Below are positions 35,414-44,161 of a DNA stretch of 47,545 nt, in pieces (positions within the stretch are counted from its first letter, which is position 1; each line of letters begins with the position of its first letter). The DNA comes from a bacterium HR19 (GTDB taxonomy: Bacteria > Calescibacteriota > Calescibacteriia > Calescibacteriales > Calescibacteriaceae). A program made the position numbers and the translations under genes. The notes beneath the pieces were generated by a model. It was not told the origin of the DNA. It saw only the letters and a list, made by a program, of their open reading frames with translations, and made no database searches. The stretch lies in NCBI GenBank assembly GCA_002898315.1, contig BEHV01000014.1, positions 1 through 47,545 of the forward strand, in the 5' to 3' direction.

Positions 35414-36010
35414 ATGAAAGAGAAAAAATCTGACGATAAAAAACAGGAAAAGGAAGACAAAACCCCGGAGCAGATTCTTTCTGAGTCAAAAGAAGAGATG
35501 AAAAAAGCGGTTGAGAAGTTTGAAGAAGAGATAAGGAAAATAAGAACAGGGAGAGCTCACCCATCACTGCTTGATGGAATAAAGGTCTTCGCATACGATT
35601 CGGAAGTACCCCTCAATCAATTAGCGATAATTTCTGTTGTATCTCCATCAGAACTCACTATTGAGCCGTATGACCCGAACATAAAAACCGCAATAGAAAA
35701 AGCAATTTTACAATCAGGAAGAGACCTCATACCTTCAAGCGAAGGCAAAATCATAAGAATAAAAATACCACCTCTTACTCAGGAAACCAGAGAAAACCTC
35801 ATAAAACTTGTCAGAAAAAAAGCAGAAGAATTCAAGGTATCTATAAGAAACATAAGAGATAAGGCGAGGAAAGAAATAAAGGACATAAAAGGCAAAATTT
35901 CAGAAGACAAAATGAGAAAAATAAACGATGAGATACAAAAAATCGCAGATGAACACATAAAAAAGATTGACTCAATCACTCAGGCAAAAGAGAAAGAAAT
36001 TATGGGCTGA
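35414..36010 (+). CDS. frr: Ribosome recycling factor
   Basis: 198 residues against the usual 185. It splits post-termination ribosomes with EF-G. It carries KIRTGRAHPSLLDGIKV, the YDPNIKTAIEKAIL block and the C-terminal RNIRDKARKEIKDIKG helix. The surplus is a highly charged Lys/Asp/Glu N-terminus (about 15 residues). The 3' end converges on the HDOD gene with 2 bases between. Confidence 0.97.
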   Translation: MKEKKSDDKKQEKEDKTPEQILSESKEEMKKAVEKFEEEIRKIRTGRAHPSLLDGIKVFAYDSEVPLNQLAIISVVSPSELTIEPYDPNIKTAIEKAILQSGRDLIPSSEGKIIRIKIPPLTQETRENLIKLVRKKAEEFKVSIRNIRDKARKEIKDIKGKISEDKMRKINDEIQKIADEHIKKIDSITQAKEKEIMG

Positions 36011-36012
36011 AT

Positions 36013-36915
36013 TCAAATGTGAGTTCTTATCTGAAAAGTATCTTTTATCTTATCAACTTCTGGAAGAACCATCTCATAGACCTTCTCTAAGACATAGTCA
36101 GAATTATCAAGTTGAAGAACCGAAAAAGCGGTCTTATCAACGGACTGCATCATAGAATCTACCGGGGCGCCTTCACCTATCTGCATTGCTACAACATCTC
36201 CGAGATGGACACAGGAAATAATTTTGAGCGTTGTTTTATCTCCCACAAACTCTGATGGATATGGATAGTAATCAACAACAACCGCAAGCTCTTCTGGTAT
36301 TCCCCACTTCCTCAAAGCATAAGCTCCAAGTTCATTATGAGAGAAACCAAATATGTTCTTTGTAGCCCTGTGAAAAGATATTTTCTTTTCTAAAATTTCT
36401 CTCAACACCTGGTTTATAGCAGATGCTCCAAGACCATCCATTATAACTCTCCCTATCGTTCTCAAAGCTCCGGCCGTGAAAATAACATCACTGAGAAACC
36501 TCAAACCTGCCATCTCTCCGAACTTCACTGCTGCAAAGGCACCAGTTATTGAGAAAATCACAAGCTCACCTTCTGATAACCTGAAACTTTTCAGCTCTCT
36601 TGAAGCTATTTTCTTAGCCCACGCAGCAATAATAAGTCGCAAAAGCGATTTTTTGCCCAGAACCACAATAGCTTGTTCCAACGACCTTATCTCCTGCGAA
36701 AAACCATAATAAGCAGAGTTAGCCATTCGTATGGTGTCAGCAGTTATCACAGGGTCCTTTGCAAGCTCCAGAGCTATCTTTGAAACGCTTATTTTATCAT
36801 CTTCGCTTTTCAGCATATTTATAAGGTTTGTAAGGTATTGCGGAGGTGGGGAAGCGTATTTTTCTATTAGCTCGTCCATCTTCGCTTTTATTTTCTGGTC
36901 AAACTCCCTCGCCAT
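36013..36915 (-). CDS. HDOD domain signalling protein
   Basis: 300 residues from ATG 36915; a TTG lies at 36924. HDOD core: KIALELAKDPVITADTIRMANSAYYG, RSLEQAIVVLGKKSLLRLII and FSHNELGAYALRKWGIPEELA. HDOD proteins resemble HD phosphohydrolases but usually lack full metal sites and act as signalling adaptors. No extra EAL or GGDEF domain is present. It is 47 bases downstream of the CheD-like gene on the same strand. Confidence 0.92.
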   Translation of the reverse strand: MAREFDQKIKAKMDELIEKYASPPPQYLTNLINMLKSEDDKISVSKIALELAKDPVITADTIRMANSAYYGFSQEIRSLEQAIVVLGKKSLLRLIIAAWAKKIASRELKSFRLSEGELVIFSITGAFAAVKFGEMAGLRFLSDVIFTAGALRTIGRVIMDGLGASAINQVLREILEKKISFHRATKNIFGFSHNELGAYALRKWGIPEELAVVVDYYPYPSEFVGDKTTLKIISCVHLGDVVAMQIGEGAPVDSMMQSVDKTAFSVLQLDNSDYVLEKVYEMVLPEVDKIKDTFQIRTHI

Positions 36916-36962
36916 ATCCTTCAAAACAAATCGGTAAATTTTTTATTTGCTTGACAGAAAAC

Positions 36963-37385
36963 CTATATCTCCCTCTGCCCTCCTATAAGATAAGAGATAA
37001 CACATCTGCCGGTAACTGGGTCAAAACTCACCGTTCTTGTGACATTACCACCAATATCGTAACCCCCTACGGGTAGCTTCAATTTTCTTATAGCATTTAC
37101 CACTGCTGCGGAAAATTTCTTTCCTATTTGCAGACCGGCAACATCTGCACCTCCTGCGAGTTTCACCCTTAACTTCTCAAAATCGTGGTCTTTCACTCCC
37201 AATGCGTTGAGAAGTTCTCTTATTTTTTCTTCAACTCTGCTCTCATCAGAGGAGAAAAAGTGTGTAGCAGCACACCTTCTTGCGAAAGGGTCCCAGATTA
37301 TTATCGCCATACCTGTTGCGACTTTTTCTATTTTTATTTTTTCTTTTCCAACCCAGGTTTGGAGAAGCTTCAAACTGACTTCCAT
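36963..37385 (-). CDS. CheD-like protein lacking the catalytic Cys
   Basis: 140 residues. The pattern matches CheD, the receptor glutamine deamidase/CheC partner: AIIIWDPFARRCAATHFF, then KLAGGAD, IGKKFSAAVVNAIRKLKLPV, YDIGGNVTRTVSFDPVTG and a GGQREI end. Counting back from the shared Asp-Pro, the position of the catalytic Cys (GSCVAV...DP in CheD) is Gly in ATGMAII. The catalytic His survives (ATHFF). Deamidation is therefore unlikely, while binding remains possible. It is upstream of the HDOD gene, with no other chemotaxis gene in the window. Confidence 0.78.
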   Translation of the reverse strand: MEVSLKLLQTWVGKEKIKIEKVATGMAIIIWDPFARRCAATHFFSSDESRVEEKIRELLNALGVKDHDFEKLRVKLAGGADVAGLQIGKKFSAAVVNAIRKLKLPVGGYDIGGNVTRTVSFDPVTGRCVISYLIGGQREI

Positions 37386-37515
37386 AATGAAACCACCCCC
37401 GCCAAAAACTGTCTAAATTTTAAAGTTAAAAAAATTTGAAAAAATTTCCTCAAAAATGAACAACTTTCAAAATCAAAGATGAACCCTGTATTCTCAAATT
37501 TTAATTTAATTCAAA

Positions 37516-38538
37516 TCACCAGTTCCTGATTTTTTCTTCGGCTTTTTTCCCACGCGGAGTATAGCCGAGCTTATCTACGTCATCTCGGTAGAACTCCCAC
37601 TCCCACCAGAATATTCCTTTTATATACGGGAAAGCAAATTGAAGTGCAGATTCGTATAGCAGTGCCTGCTCTTCCTCATCTCTTTCGGCATTCAGAGTAT
37701 AGTCCCAAGGTCTCGCACAGGTCCCTCTTCTGCTGAGATAGCCGAGCTCTGTAAAGACCACTTCTTTCTCCCTGGCAAAATCTCTTATATCTCTTATTAT
37801 GCTCTCCCATCTTGATTTTATCTTTGATTTTTCTGCCACCTCGCCTTCGGAACATAGAGAAAAATAAGCATCTATTCCAATAAAGTCAAGTTCATCCCAG
37901 AAACTCACTTTTTTATACTCTGTGAAGTTAGCAGAATAAATAAGCTTTCCCGAAAAAAATCTTTTCAACTTTTTTATAAGCTCCACGAAAATATCTGGGT
38001 AAGAAACAGAAATATATTCAAGTTCTGTTCCAACAGAAAAAATCTCCACCTTATATCTTTCAGCAATTTCGGCGTAAGATAGCATAAAACGAATGTAATC
38101 TTCTTTCCAGGTTTTTACGTCTTGTGGAGATATTAAACCTCTATATGTGAGTGGTATGGGGTCAATATGGGGTTTGAGCATAACGCAGAATCCTCTCTTT
38201 TTAGCTTCTGAAAGAGCGAGTTCAACCTCAAAGTCATCTGGGGTTTTCTCTGTCTTTATTATATGAGAAGATGTCAGTCCGTCTTGATATAGCGTGATAA
38301 CTATGGCCACTGAGTTCAATCCGAGTGATTTCAGCTCATCAAGCGCCTCTAAAAATCTTTGAGAAGAGAGCTCTCCTTTCATCCAAGAAGGCAAGCTCAT
38401 TCCTTTGAACTTCTGGCAGCTCTTCCAGCTTCTTCCATCACCTCTTTCAGAACTTATATTATTCCCACACGAAATCCAAAAAACCAGAAATAAAGCACTG
38501 AGACCAAAAATAGCAAAGCTGCGAAATGACCTGAACAT
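37516..38538 (-). CDS. Lipoprotein glycoside hydrolase, GH113-like
   Basis: 340 residues from ATG 38538. The lipoprotein signal peptide ends VFWISC. The TIM-barrel pattern matches GH113 (beta-mannanase and relatives): FKGMSLPSWMKGE near the start, LKPHIDP, the presumed acid/base Glu in SVGTELEYIS, FIGIDAYFSL, the presumed nucleophile Glu in VVFTELGYLSRRG and the aromatic IFWWEWEF. It would be anchored in the envelope and act on a beta-linked polysaccharide; the substrate is inferred only from family. Confidence 0.82.
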   Translation of the reverse strand: MFRSFRSFAIFGLSALFLVFWISCGNNISSERGDGRSWKSCQKFKGMSLPSWMKGELSSQRFLEALDELKSLGLNSVAIVITLYQDGLTSSHIIKTEKTPDDFEVELALSEAKKRGFCVMLKPHIDPIPLTYRGLISPQDVKTWKEDYIRFMLSYAEIAERYKVEIFSVGTELEYISVSYPDIFVELIKKLKRFFSGKLIYSANFTEYKKVSFWDELDFIGIDAYFSLCSEGEVAEKSKIKSRWESIIRDIRDFAREKEVVFTELGYLSRRGTCARPWDYTLNAERDEEEQALLYESALQFAFPYIKGIFWWEWEFYRDDVDKLGYTPRGKKAEEKIRNW

Positions 38539-38599
38539 TCTCAATTAAAATATATCCCAAAAATCAAATTTCCCGAAAAATATAAATAAAATAAAGAAA

Positions 38600-39352
38600 A
38601 TGAGAGAAGAAGAGTTCAAAAGAGTCATAGCAAAGGGTAAGAAGAAGGAGTTCTTTCAAGATAAAATATACGAGCTCGGCGAGAGATTATTTGATATACT
38701 TGCAGAAAGATGGAAAGAAGCGATAGCCGTAGTATTAGCTTTATCTCTTGCTATATTTTTGGTATGGGCTGTAAGAGAACGAGAGAAAAATAAAGAAAAG
38801 GAGGATTTTTTGAAGTTTGAAATAGCAAACCAGTACATAAACACTTACGATTTATCTCGTGATAAATCAGCTCTGGAGAACGCAATTAACACGCTATCTC
38901 AAATAGATAAGAAACCAAAACACATCTCAAAAATACTTCTCGCATGGGCGTTTTCAAAAAACGGCGAAATAGATAAGGCAACCCAAACCCTCAACTCGGT
39001 AATAGAAGACCAATCAGCAAATGAAAAACTCAAAGACCTCGCAAGAATAATGAAAATAAATATACTCGGAGATAAAAACTGCAACGAAGTCATAAAAACA
39101 TGGGAACAAATCAAATCAAAAAACAAAGAGAAAATCACTCTGGGAAAGGAAGGAGATAAAAGCGGTTTCCCAATTCCACTCAGAACCTACTTTGAGGTCT
39201 CAAAATGTGCAAAAGATAGAAAAGATATTCTCAACGAAATCATATCAGAACTCAACTTCGCATACTCAATAGAACAATTTATATCCCCAGAAAAAGCAAA
39301 ATACATACTTGTTATAAAAAAGTTCGCACAAGACAAAATGAACGAAAAATGA
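38600..39352 (+). CDS. YfgM-like membrane protein with periplasmic TPR region
   Basis: 250 residues. A cytoplasmic N-terminus of about 35 residues is followed by one membrane helix (IAVVLALSLAIFLVWAV), then a helical region resembling TPR repeats (ISKILLAWAFSKNGEIDKATQTLNSVI). This is the architecture of YfgM, an inner-membrane protein linked to SecYEG and periplasmic chaperones. It overlaps the following propeller gene by ATGA, as yfgM precedes bamB in E. coli, which supports the assignment. Confidence 0.65.
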   Translation: MREEEFKRVIAKGKKKEFFQDKIYELGERLFDILAERWKEAIAVVLALSLAIFLVWAVREREKNKEKEDFLKFEIANQYINTYDLSRDKSALENAINTLSQIDKKPKHISKILLAWAFSKNGEIDKATQTLNSVIEDQSANEKLKDLARIMKINILGDKNCNEVIKTWEQIKSKNKEKITLGKEGDKSGFPIPLRTYFEVSKCAKDRKDILNEIISELNFAYSIEQFISPEKAKYILVIKKFAQDKMNEK

Positions 39353-40458
39353 AAATCAGAAATCAAAATTTTCTCGTTATATTCTTGCTTTTGAGCTTTG
39401 CCGAACCACGAGTATCCGGAGCAGAAATTGATTTATTTCTTGACTTTTTTTCTCAGCCATCAAAAGGAAACTACTTTTTCTTCTCAACTCCCTTTTTCAT
39501 ATCAGATGATATAGGAATAAGCTTGAACAACTTAATAATAATCTACACCCCACAAAAAAAAGAGATAAAAATAAATTTAGGAGAAACCGCTATAAGTGAA
39601 GTGAAAAGAGAAAAAGATTATCTCCTTTTCTGCTCTCAAAAGAGCAAAATCGTCAAAGTAGGTTTATACTCCGAAACCAAAAGTTTTGAGCTTGATTATC
39701 CTTGCGTAATCCCCCCGATAGAGACAGGAAACAAAAAAATATTAGCTATTGATATGAAGGGGACTTTATGCACATTTGAAGAAGAAGGAGCGAAAAACTG
39801 CATAGACCTTAACGAAGAAAAAGAAAAAATAACATTTCTCTACTTTTCTTTGCCAGATATTATAGCGTTAAGCGAGAGAGAAATTTTGGTCCCATATGAG
39901 AACACAGTTTTTTCGGTTTCAGAAGACCTGAAAGTGAAATATCCCGTAATAGAATTTTCAAATTCAAGTTTTATAACTTTTTTGGCTCTGAAAGAAAATA
40001 AGCTCGCTATATCAACAGAAAACAGCTCACACATATATGAAATAGAAAATCAAAATCCTCTAAAGCTCAAAGAGCTGGCAAAAATCTACGAAGAGGAAAT
40101 ACTCGGAACAGATTTTGATGGACAAAAACTTGTGATAACATCAAAAAACGGAATAAGCATTCTTGACACGAGCAGAAAAAAAATACTGAGAAAAAAAATT
40201 CAAGGAATAGTTGAAATATCGGCACCAAAAATATTCGGAGACAATATAATTTTCTCTGTTAGTTTCGGCAAATACATGGGAAAAGTTCTACCTCTGAAAA
40301 ATTCAATAGTAATTGCAGAATACAAAGACGGGAAATTGAAGTTCAGAAAAGAAATAATTATAAATTCGTTTGCAAGAAGAATAAAGTTAGAGCAAAACAA
40401 GTTAGCTTTTATCACAGATTCAGGAACACTGTGGGTTTTTAAAATAAGAGAGAAATAA
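39349..40458 (+). CDS. Exported beta-propeller protein, possibly BamB-like
   Basis: 369 residues. It has a signal peptide (NFLVIFLLLSFAEPRVSG) without a clear lipobox. The remainder is beta-strand-rich with propeller-like repeats (KILAIDMKGTLCTFEE, KLVITSKNGISILDTSRK, KLAFITDSGTLWVFKI) of the PQQ/WD-like type. Its position directly after a YfgM-like gene suggests the outer-membrane assembly factor BamB, but similarity by eye is low and the lipobox expected of BamB is absent. Confidence 0.6.
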   Translation: MKIRNQNFLVIFLLLSFAEPRVSGAEIDLFLDFFSQPSKGNYFFFSTPFFISDDIGISLNNLIIIYTPQKKEIKINLGETAISEVKREKDYLLFCSQKSKIVKVGLYSETKSFELDYPCVIPPIETGNKKILAIDMKGTLCTFEEEGAKNCIDLNEEKEKITFLYFSLPDIIALSEREILVPYENTVFSVSEDLKVKYPVIEFSNSSFITFLALKENKLAISTENSSHIYEIENQNPLKLKELAKIYEEEILGTDFDGQKLVITSKNGISILDTSRKKILRKKIQGIVEISAPKIFGDNIIFSVSFGKYMGKVLPLKNSIVIAEYKDGKLKFRKEIIINSFARRIKLEQNKLAFITDSGTLWVFKIREK

Positions 40459-40464
40459 AGTAAA

Positions 40465-41307
40465 ATGATTGAGATATTTTTTCATATTGGACTTGGGAAA
40501 ACAGGGACAAAATATTTGCAGAGTGAATTCTTTCCAAAACTAAACGGTATAAAATACATAAGACCTCAACTTTACAAAGATGCGATAGAAAAAATATCCG
40601 ATGAAATCATAAAAAGCCCGAAAGGTAAAACAACCAAAATTCTTCTTTCACGAGAGTTTGACAAACAGCTTGAAAAAGAAACTCTAAAATTCTCAAAATT
40701 TTTCCCGAACGCCAAAATAATAGTTGTTTTCAGAAGACACGATGAATGGATTCTTTCTCAATTCAAGCGAACTCTGAAAAACGGATACCATATCAAATTC
40801 TCTGAATTTTTCAACTTTGAAAATACCGGTATCTTCAAAATCCAAGACCTTTTGTACAGAAAAAAGATTGAGCATATAAAAAACATCTTTTCAGAACCAC
40901 CTCTTATACTAATATACGATGAGTTCAAAAATAATCCTTCAAAATTTCTCAGAAAAATAGAAGAGTATGTGGGAGCAAAATTTAAGGAAAACTCAATACC
41001 TAAAAAATTCATTCATAGGTCTTACGGAGAAAAAGAGCTGAAATACTCCTTCGTAATCTCAAAGTTTATAGATTACAAACCAAGAGATAACCTGATACAG
41101 AAATATCTTTATGTCTTTCCCATAAGATACTCTATACTTTACCTCGGGAGATTTCTTCCGGAACCGAAAATAAAAGAGAAAGTATTTCCAGAAAAAGAAG
41201 AGCTTGAGAAAATAAGAGAGTTTTTCAAAGATGACTGGGATTTTTGTGTTCATGAATCTCTGAACTTTGAAAAGTTAAATCTAAAACATCAAAAATCTCA
41301 CGAATAA
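40465..41307 (+). CDS. Sulfotransferase-family protein
   Basis: 280 residues. The 5'-PAPS-binding loop is HIGLGKTGTKYLQ (about 7-19). The 3'-phosphate motif fits VVFRRHDEWILSQFKR, with Arg and a Ser eight residues on. It would transfer sulfate from PAPS to a carbohydrate or other hydroxyl acceptor; acceptor unknown. The last 83 bases overlap the 3' end of hemW on the opposite strand. It follows the propeller gene by 6 bases, so it may be co-transcribed. Confidence 0.85.
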   Translation: MIEIFFHIGLGKTGTKYLQSEFFPKLNGIKYIRPQLYKDAIEKISDEIIKSPKGKTTKILLSREFDKQLEKETLKFSKFFPNAKIIVVFRRHDEWILSQFKRTLKNGYHIKFSEFFNFENTGIFKIQDLLYRKKIEHIKNIFSEPPLILIYDEFKNNPSKFLRKIEEYVGAKFKENSIPKKFIHRSYGEKELKYSFVISKFIDYKPRDNLIQKYLYVFPIRYSILYLGRFLPEPKIKEKVFPEKEELEKIREFFKDDWDFCVHESLNFEKLNLKHQKSHE

Positions 41308-42448
41308 TAAAATCTGCAATACTCAAAAATTTCTTTTTTATTTTTATCTTCCCATCGCAAAAATCAAGAAACTGCATAAGACCTCTTTCAAAAAGCAGTT
41401 TAAGAAATTCTTCAGTATCAATATTGAGATTGAAAATATCTACTCCCTGGCTCACTTTTCTGAGCCCAAGAAAAATCATCTCGTATAACTCCTCTTTTTT
41501 TGAAATATGGTGTATCTCAACAACAGGAAAGATTTCTCTTTCAATTTGTGAAAGATACAATTTCAGATTTCTGGTGTTTGCAAATCTTACGTTCCCCAAC
41601 TTTGACCATGAAGAGACACCTATTCCGAGAAAATCATCTCTGTTCCAGTAAAGAAGGTTATGCTTGCAAAAATTTCCCTCAAAAGCAAAATTAGAAATCT
41701 CATACCTTATCATACCAACTTCTTCAAGATATGATTGAACTTCAAAGAAAGGTTGCACATCTTCAGGGAGTTTAACTAATCCTCTCTTCACCTTAACCCC
41801 CAAAGGAGTGTTCTCGTAAGGAGTTAGAAGATAAGCAGAAATATGTCTCACACCAGAATTCAGAGCTATTTTCAGGTCTCCAAGGTGTTCAGAAGGAGAT
41901 TGTTCAGGAATTCCGAAAATAAAATCGGCGTTAACAGAAAAGTGAGGAGAAAAATTTTCAAGGCAAGATATAGAGTCGTAAAAACTATGATTTCTTCCAA
42001 GAAACATAAGGTGCTTTTCATTAAATGTCTGAATCCCAAAAGAAATTCTTGTCGCAAAAGAAAAATCAGAAGGCAAAAGACGAGAAGAAGGATTCACCTC
42101 AACAGAAATCTCTTCAAAATCTGTAAATTTCCTCAAAAATTCAGTGAATTCAGAAAGATATGAAGGGAAGAGTCCAGGAGTTCCGCCTCCGAAATACAAA
42201 GTTGAGCATTCAGAAAAATCAAGAAACTCTGAATACATTAAAAACTCTTTTTTGAGAGCGAAGAAGTATCGTTTAACAAGCTCATCTTCCGGTGGTATGC
42301 CCGATAGAAAATCACAGTATGGACATTTTATCTGGCAAAAAGGAATATGAACATAAATACCTTTTGGCTTAAAGCTTTTTTCTATCAGAGAAGATAAAAA
42401 CGAAGAAGATTTTCCTTCAACTTCCACCACACTATTATCTGAAATCAT
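41225..42448 (-). CDS. hemW: HemW-like radical SAM haem chaperone
   Basis: 407 residues. Radical SAM Cys motif YVHIPFCQIKCPYCDF (CxxxCxxC), then STLYFGGGTPGLF, VNADFIFGIPEQSP and ISAYLLTPYENTPLG, diagnostic of the HemW/oxygen-independent coproporphyrinogen-oxidase-like family. HemW binds haem and hands it to cytochromes; true HemN activity is unlikely with this Cys spacing and no HemN N-terminal extension. About 30 extra residues precede the domain and about 16 follow the usual end. It overlaps rseP by ATGA. Confidence 0.93.
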   Translation of the reverse strand: MISDNSVVEVEGKSSSFLSSLIEKSFKPKGIYVHIPFCQIKCPYCDFLSGIPPEDELVKRYFFALKKEFLMYSEFLDFSECSTLYFGGGTPGLFPSYLSEFTEFLRKFTDFEEISVEVNPSSRLLPSDFSFATRISFGIQTFNEKHLMFLGRNHSFYDSISCLENFSPHFSVNADFIFGIPEQSPSEHLGDLKIALNSGVRHISAYLLTPYENTPLGVKVKRGLVKLPEDVQPFFEVQSYLEEVGMIRYEISNFAFEGNFCKHNLLYWNRDDFLGIGVSSWSKLGNVRFANTRNLKLYLSQIEREIFPVVEIHHISKKEELYEMIFLGLRKVSQGVDIFNLNIDTEEFLKLLFERGLMQFLDFCDGKIKIKKKFLSIADFIIREIFDVLDLTFQSSEIHEHKNPSHL

Positions 42449-43599
42449 ATCTTTTTCATTATTATGCCTTTTATATCGTTGAAAGTCGCGAGAGCTGCTA
42501 CCGCGAGCAGAATAAATAAACCAAAAATCGCTATCGCTCCCCTTACCCTGTAAGACAACCTTCTCCTCACGAGTGATTCAACAAAGAAAATCAATATGTT
42601 TCCTCCATCAAGCACAGGTATAGGTAAAAGATTAAGTACAGCAAGATTTATGTTCATAAAGAAAGATATCATGAGAACAGATGATATTCCTTCGCTCACA
42701 GCATCTGCGGTAAATTTTGCAATAGATATAGGTCCCCCTATACTCTCAACACCCTCACGGGAGAACAAAAGCGGTATAGATTTCAAAAGAGCGGTCATAA
42801 AGTCGTATGAGAACTTCAAACTTTCAGGCAGAGCAGAGAAAACAGAGTATTTCAGCATAATCTTTGAATTCTCATCAGGAAGTATTCCTATTACTTTTCT
42901 CCCGTTCCTGAATTCTGGTTCAGCAGTAAATTCAATTATCTCTTCGCCTCTTTTTACCTTTATTATTACCTTATCGCGTGAAATAGCTATGTTTCTTCTG
43001 ACATCGTCCCATGTTTTCACTCTTCTCCCGTTTATCTCAATAACCTCATCGCCTGGTTTTACACCGATTCTTTCAGCAGGAGAGTTTTCCATAACTTTCC
43101 CAACCTTCGTTCCGAGCGAAGGAAGCCCAACCAAAAGCAGAATATAAATGGAGAAAAAGGCAAGAATAATGTTAAAAAGAGGACCGGCAAAAACAACCAA
43201 AAACTTTTGCCAGAAAGGTCTTGATTCAAGAGAATGTTTTTGAATATCTTCTCTGCTGAAACCGAAATTTTTCTCAATTTCTTCCCAAACAAGCAAATCA
43301 ATGTATTCTTCTTTCAAAGATGAGATAAGCTTATCTTTTCTTAACCTCTCTTTTACCTCTTCTGCTAATATATCTATTTTTGTTCTTTCAAGCGGGGAGA
43401 CATATCCGCCGAAAGGAATAGCAGATATTCTATACTCTGTTCCTCCTATATTTTTTCTCCATATAGCAGGTCCGAACCCAACCGAAAAACTCAAGACCTT
43501 CACCTTGAACATACGAGCAAAGAGAAAATGCCCGAGCTCGTGGAAAAATATGATAAACCCTAAAATCAAAACAGCAACTATAACATATAGAACAGTCAT
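42445..43599 (-). CDS. rseP: Site-2 protease RseP with PDZ domain
   Basis: 384 residues. Zinc site FHELGHFLFARMFKV in the first helix, PFGGYVSPLE, a PDZ domain (about 165-235; VMENSPAERIGVKPGDEVIEINGR) and the second active-site block NLLPIPVLDGGNIL. It cleaves anti-sigma factors and signal-peptide remnants within the inner membrane. A charged insertion of about 55 residues separates GGYV from RPFWQKFLVVFAGP. It is upstream of hemW. Confidence 0.95.
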   Translation of the reverse strand: MTVLYVIVAVLILGFIIFFHELGHFLFARMFKVKVLSFSVGFGPAIWRKNIGGTEYRISAIPFGGYVSPLERTKIDILAEEVKERLRKDKLISSLKEEYIDLLVWEEIEKNFGFSREDIQKHSLESRPFWQKFLVVFAGPLFNIILAFFSIYILLLVGLPSLGTKVGKVMENSPAERIGVKPGDEVIEINGRRVKTWDDVRRNIAISRDKVIIKVKRGEEIIEFTAEPEFRNGRKVIGILPDENSKIMLKYSVFSALPESLKFSYDFMTALLKSIPLLFSREGVESIGGPISIAKFTADAVSEGISSVLMISFFMNINLAVLNLLPIPVLDGGNILIFFVESLVRRRLSYRVRGAIAIFGLFILLAVAALATFNDIKGIIMKKI

Positions 43600-43717
43600 A
43601 AAAGAAAATTTTAGTCCAAAAGACCCGGAAAAACTATTTTTTGAAAGTGTTTTTAACCCTTAATTACTTTTTAGGCATTGTGCAAATAAAAACTTGCGAT
43701 GTTCTCCAAAAATAAAC

Positions 43718-44056
43718 CTATATTTTTCCTTGAAGGAAGAAAGCTATAACGAGTGTGTAAATAACGAGTGATTCTATAAATACAAGACCGAGAATAAGAG
43801 GGAGGAACATTCTGTCGGAAGCTTGTGGATTTCGCGATATTCCTTCCATAGCACCAGCGACTACTCTTCCTTGAGCTAATCCTCCTAATCCTGCTGCTAA
43901 TCCGAGACCTAAACCAGCACCTATTGCTGAACCGAACTTTGAAAGTTCAGTTAAAGAATTACCTGCAACTTCCTCTGCTGCAAAAAGGTCTCCAGCTACA
44001 AAGAAAAATACCACAGAAAGAAAAAGCATTCTCATCAAAAGATTTACCATTCTCAT
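43718..44056 (-). CDS. atpE: F-type ATP synthase subunit c
   Basis: 112 residues from ATG 44056; a GTG at 44059 also fits. Residues about 1-28 form a signal-like leader ([20 protein letters not shown]) before the usual two-helix hairpin: [18 protein letters not shown], the polar loop ISRNPQAS, then [17 protein letters not shown]. The ion-carrying Glu is E95, followed by Ser96, with Gln62 in helix 1 and Tyr100. It forms the rotor ring of the synthase. No other atp gene is adjacent. Confidence 0.94.
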   Translation of the reverse strand: MRMVNLLMRMLFLSVVFFFVAGDLFAAEEVAGNSLTELSKFGSAIGAGLGLGLAAGLGGLAQGRVVAGAMEGISRNPQASDRMFLPLILGLVFIESLVIYTLVIAFFLQGKI

Positions 44057-44063
44057 CACCCAT

Positions 44064-44072
44064 AACCTCCTT
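44064..44072 (-). promoter_or_regulatory. Strong Shine-Dalgarno of atpE
   Basis: On the minus strand AAGGAGGTT precedes the start. The core AGGAGG (44071-44066) is 6 bases from the GTG at 44059 and 9 bases from the ATG at 44056. It is among the strongest ribosome binding sites in the window, as expected for a subunit needed in many copies. Confidence 0.75.
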
Positions 44073-44161
44073 TTTGTAAAAATTGTTGGTATATTAAGGA
44101 GATGAGATAAAAAGATATGAAAATCAAAAAAATTTCATTTCTGGGAGTTTTGATTTCAGAA

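Noticed and set aside
43718-44056. Firm call of a sodium-driven ATP synthase
   Set aside because: Only part of the Na+ signature is present and Glu-Ser-Leu is also seen in presumed proton enzymes, so it is kept only as an open question.
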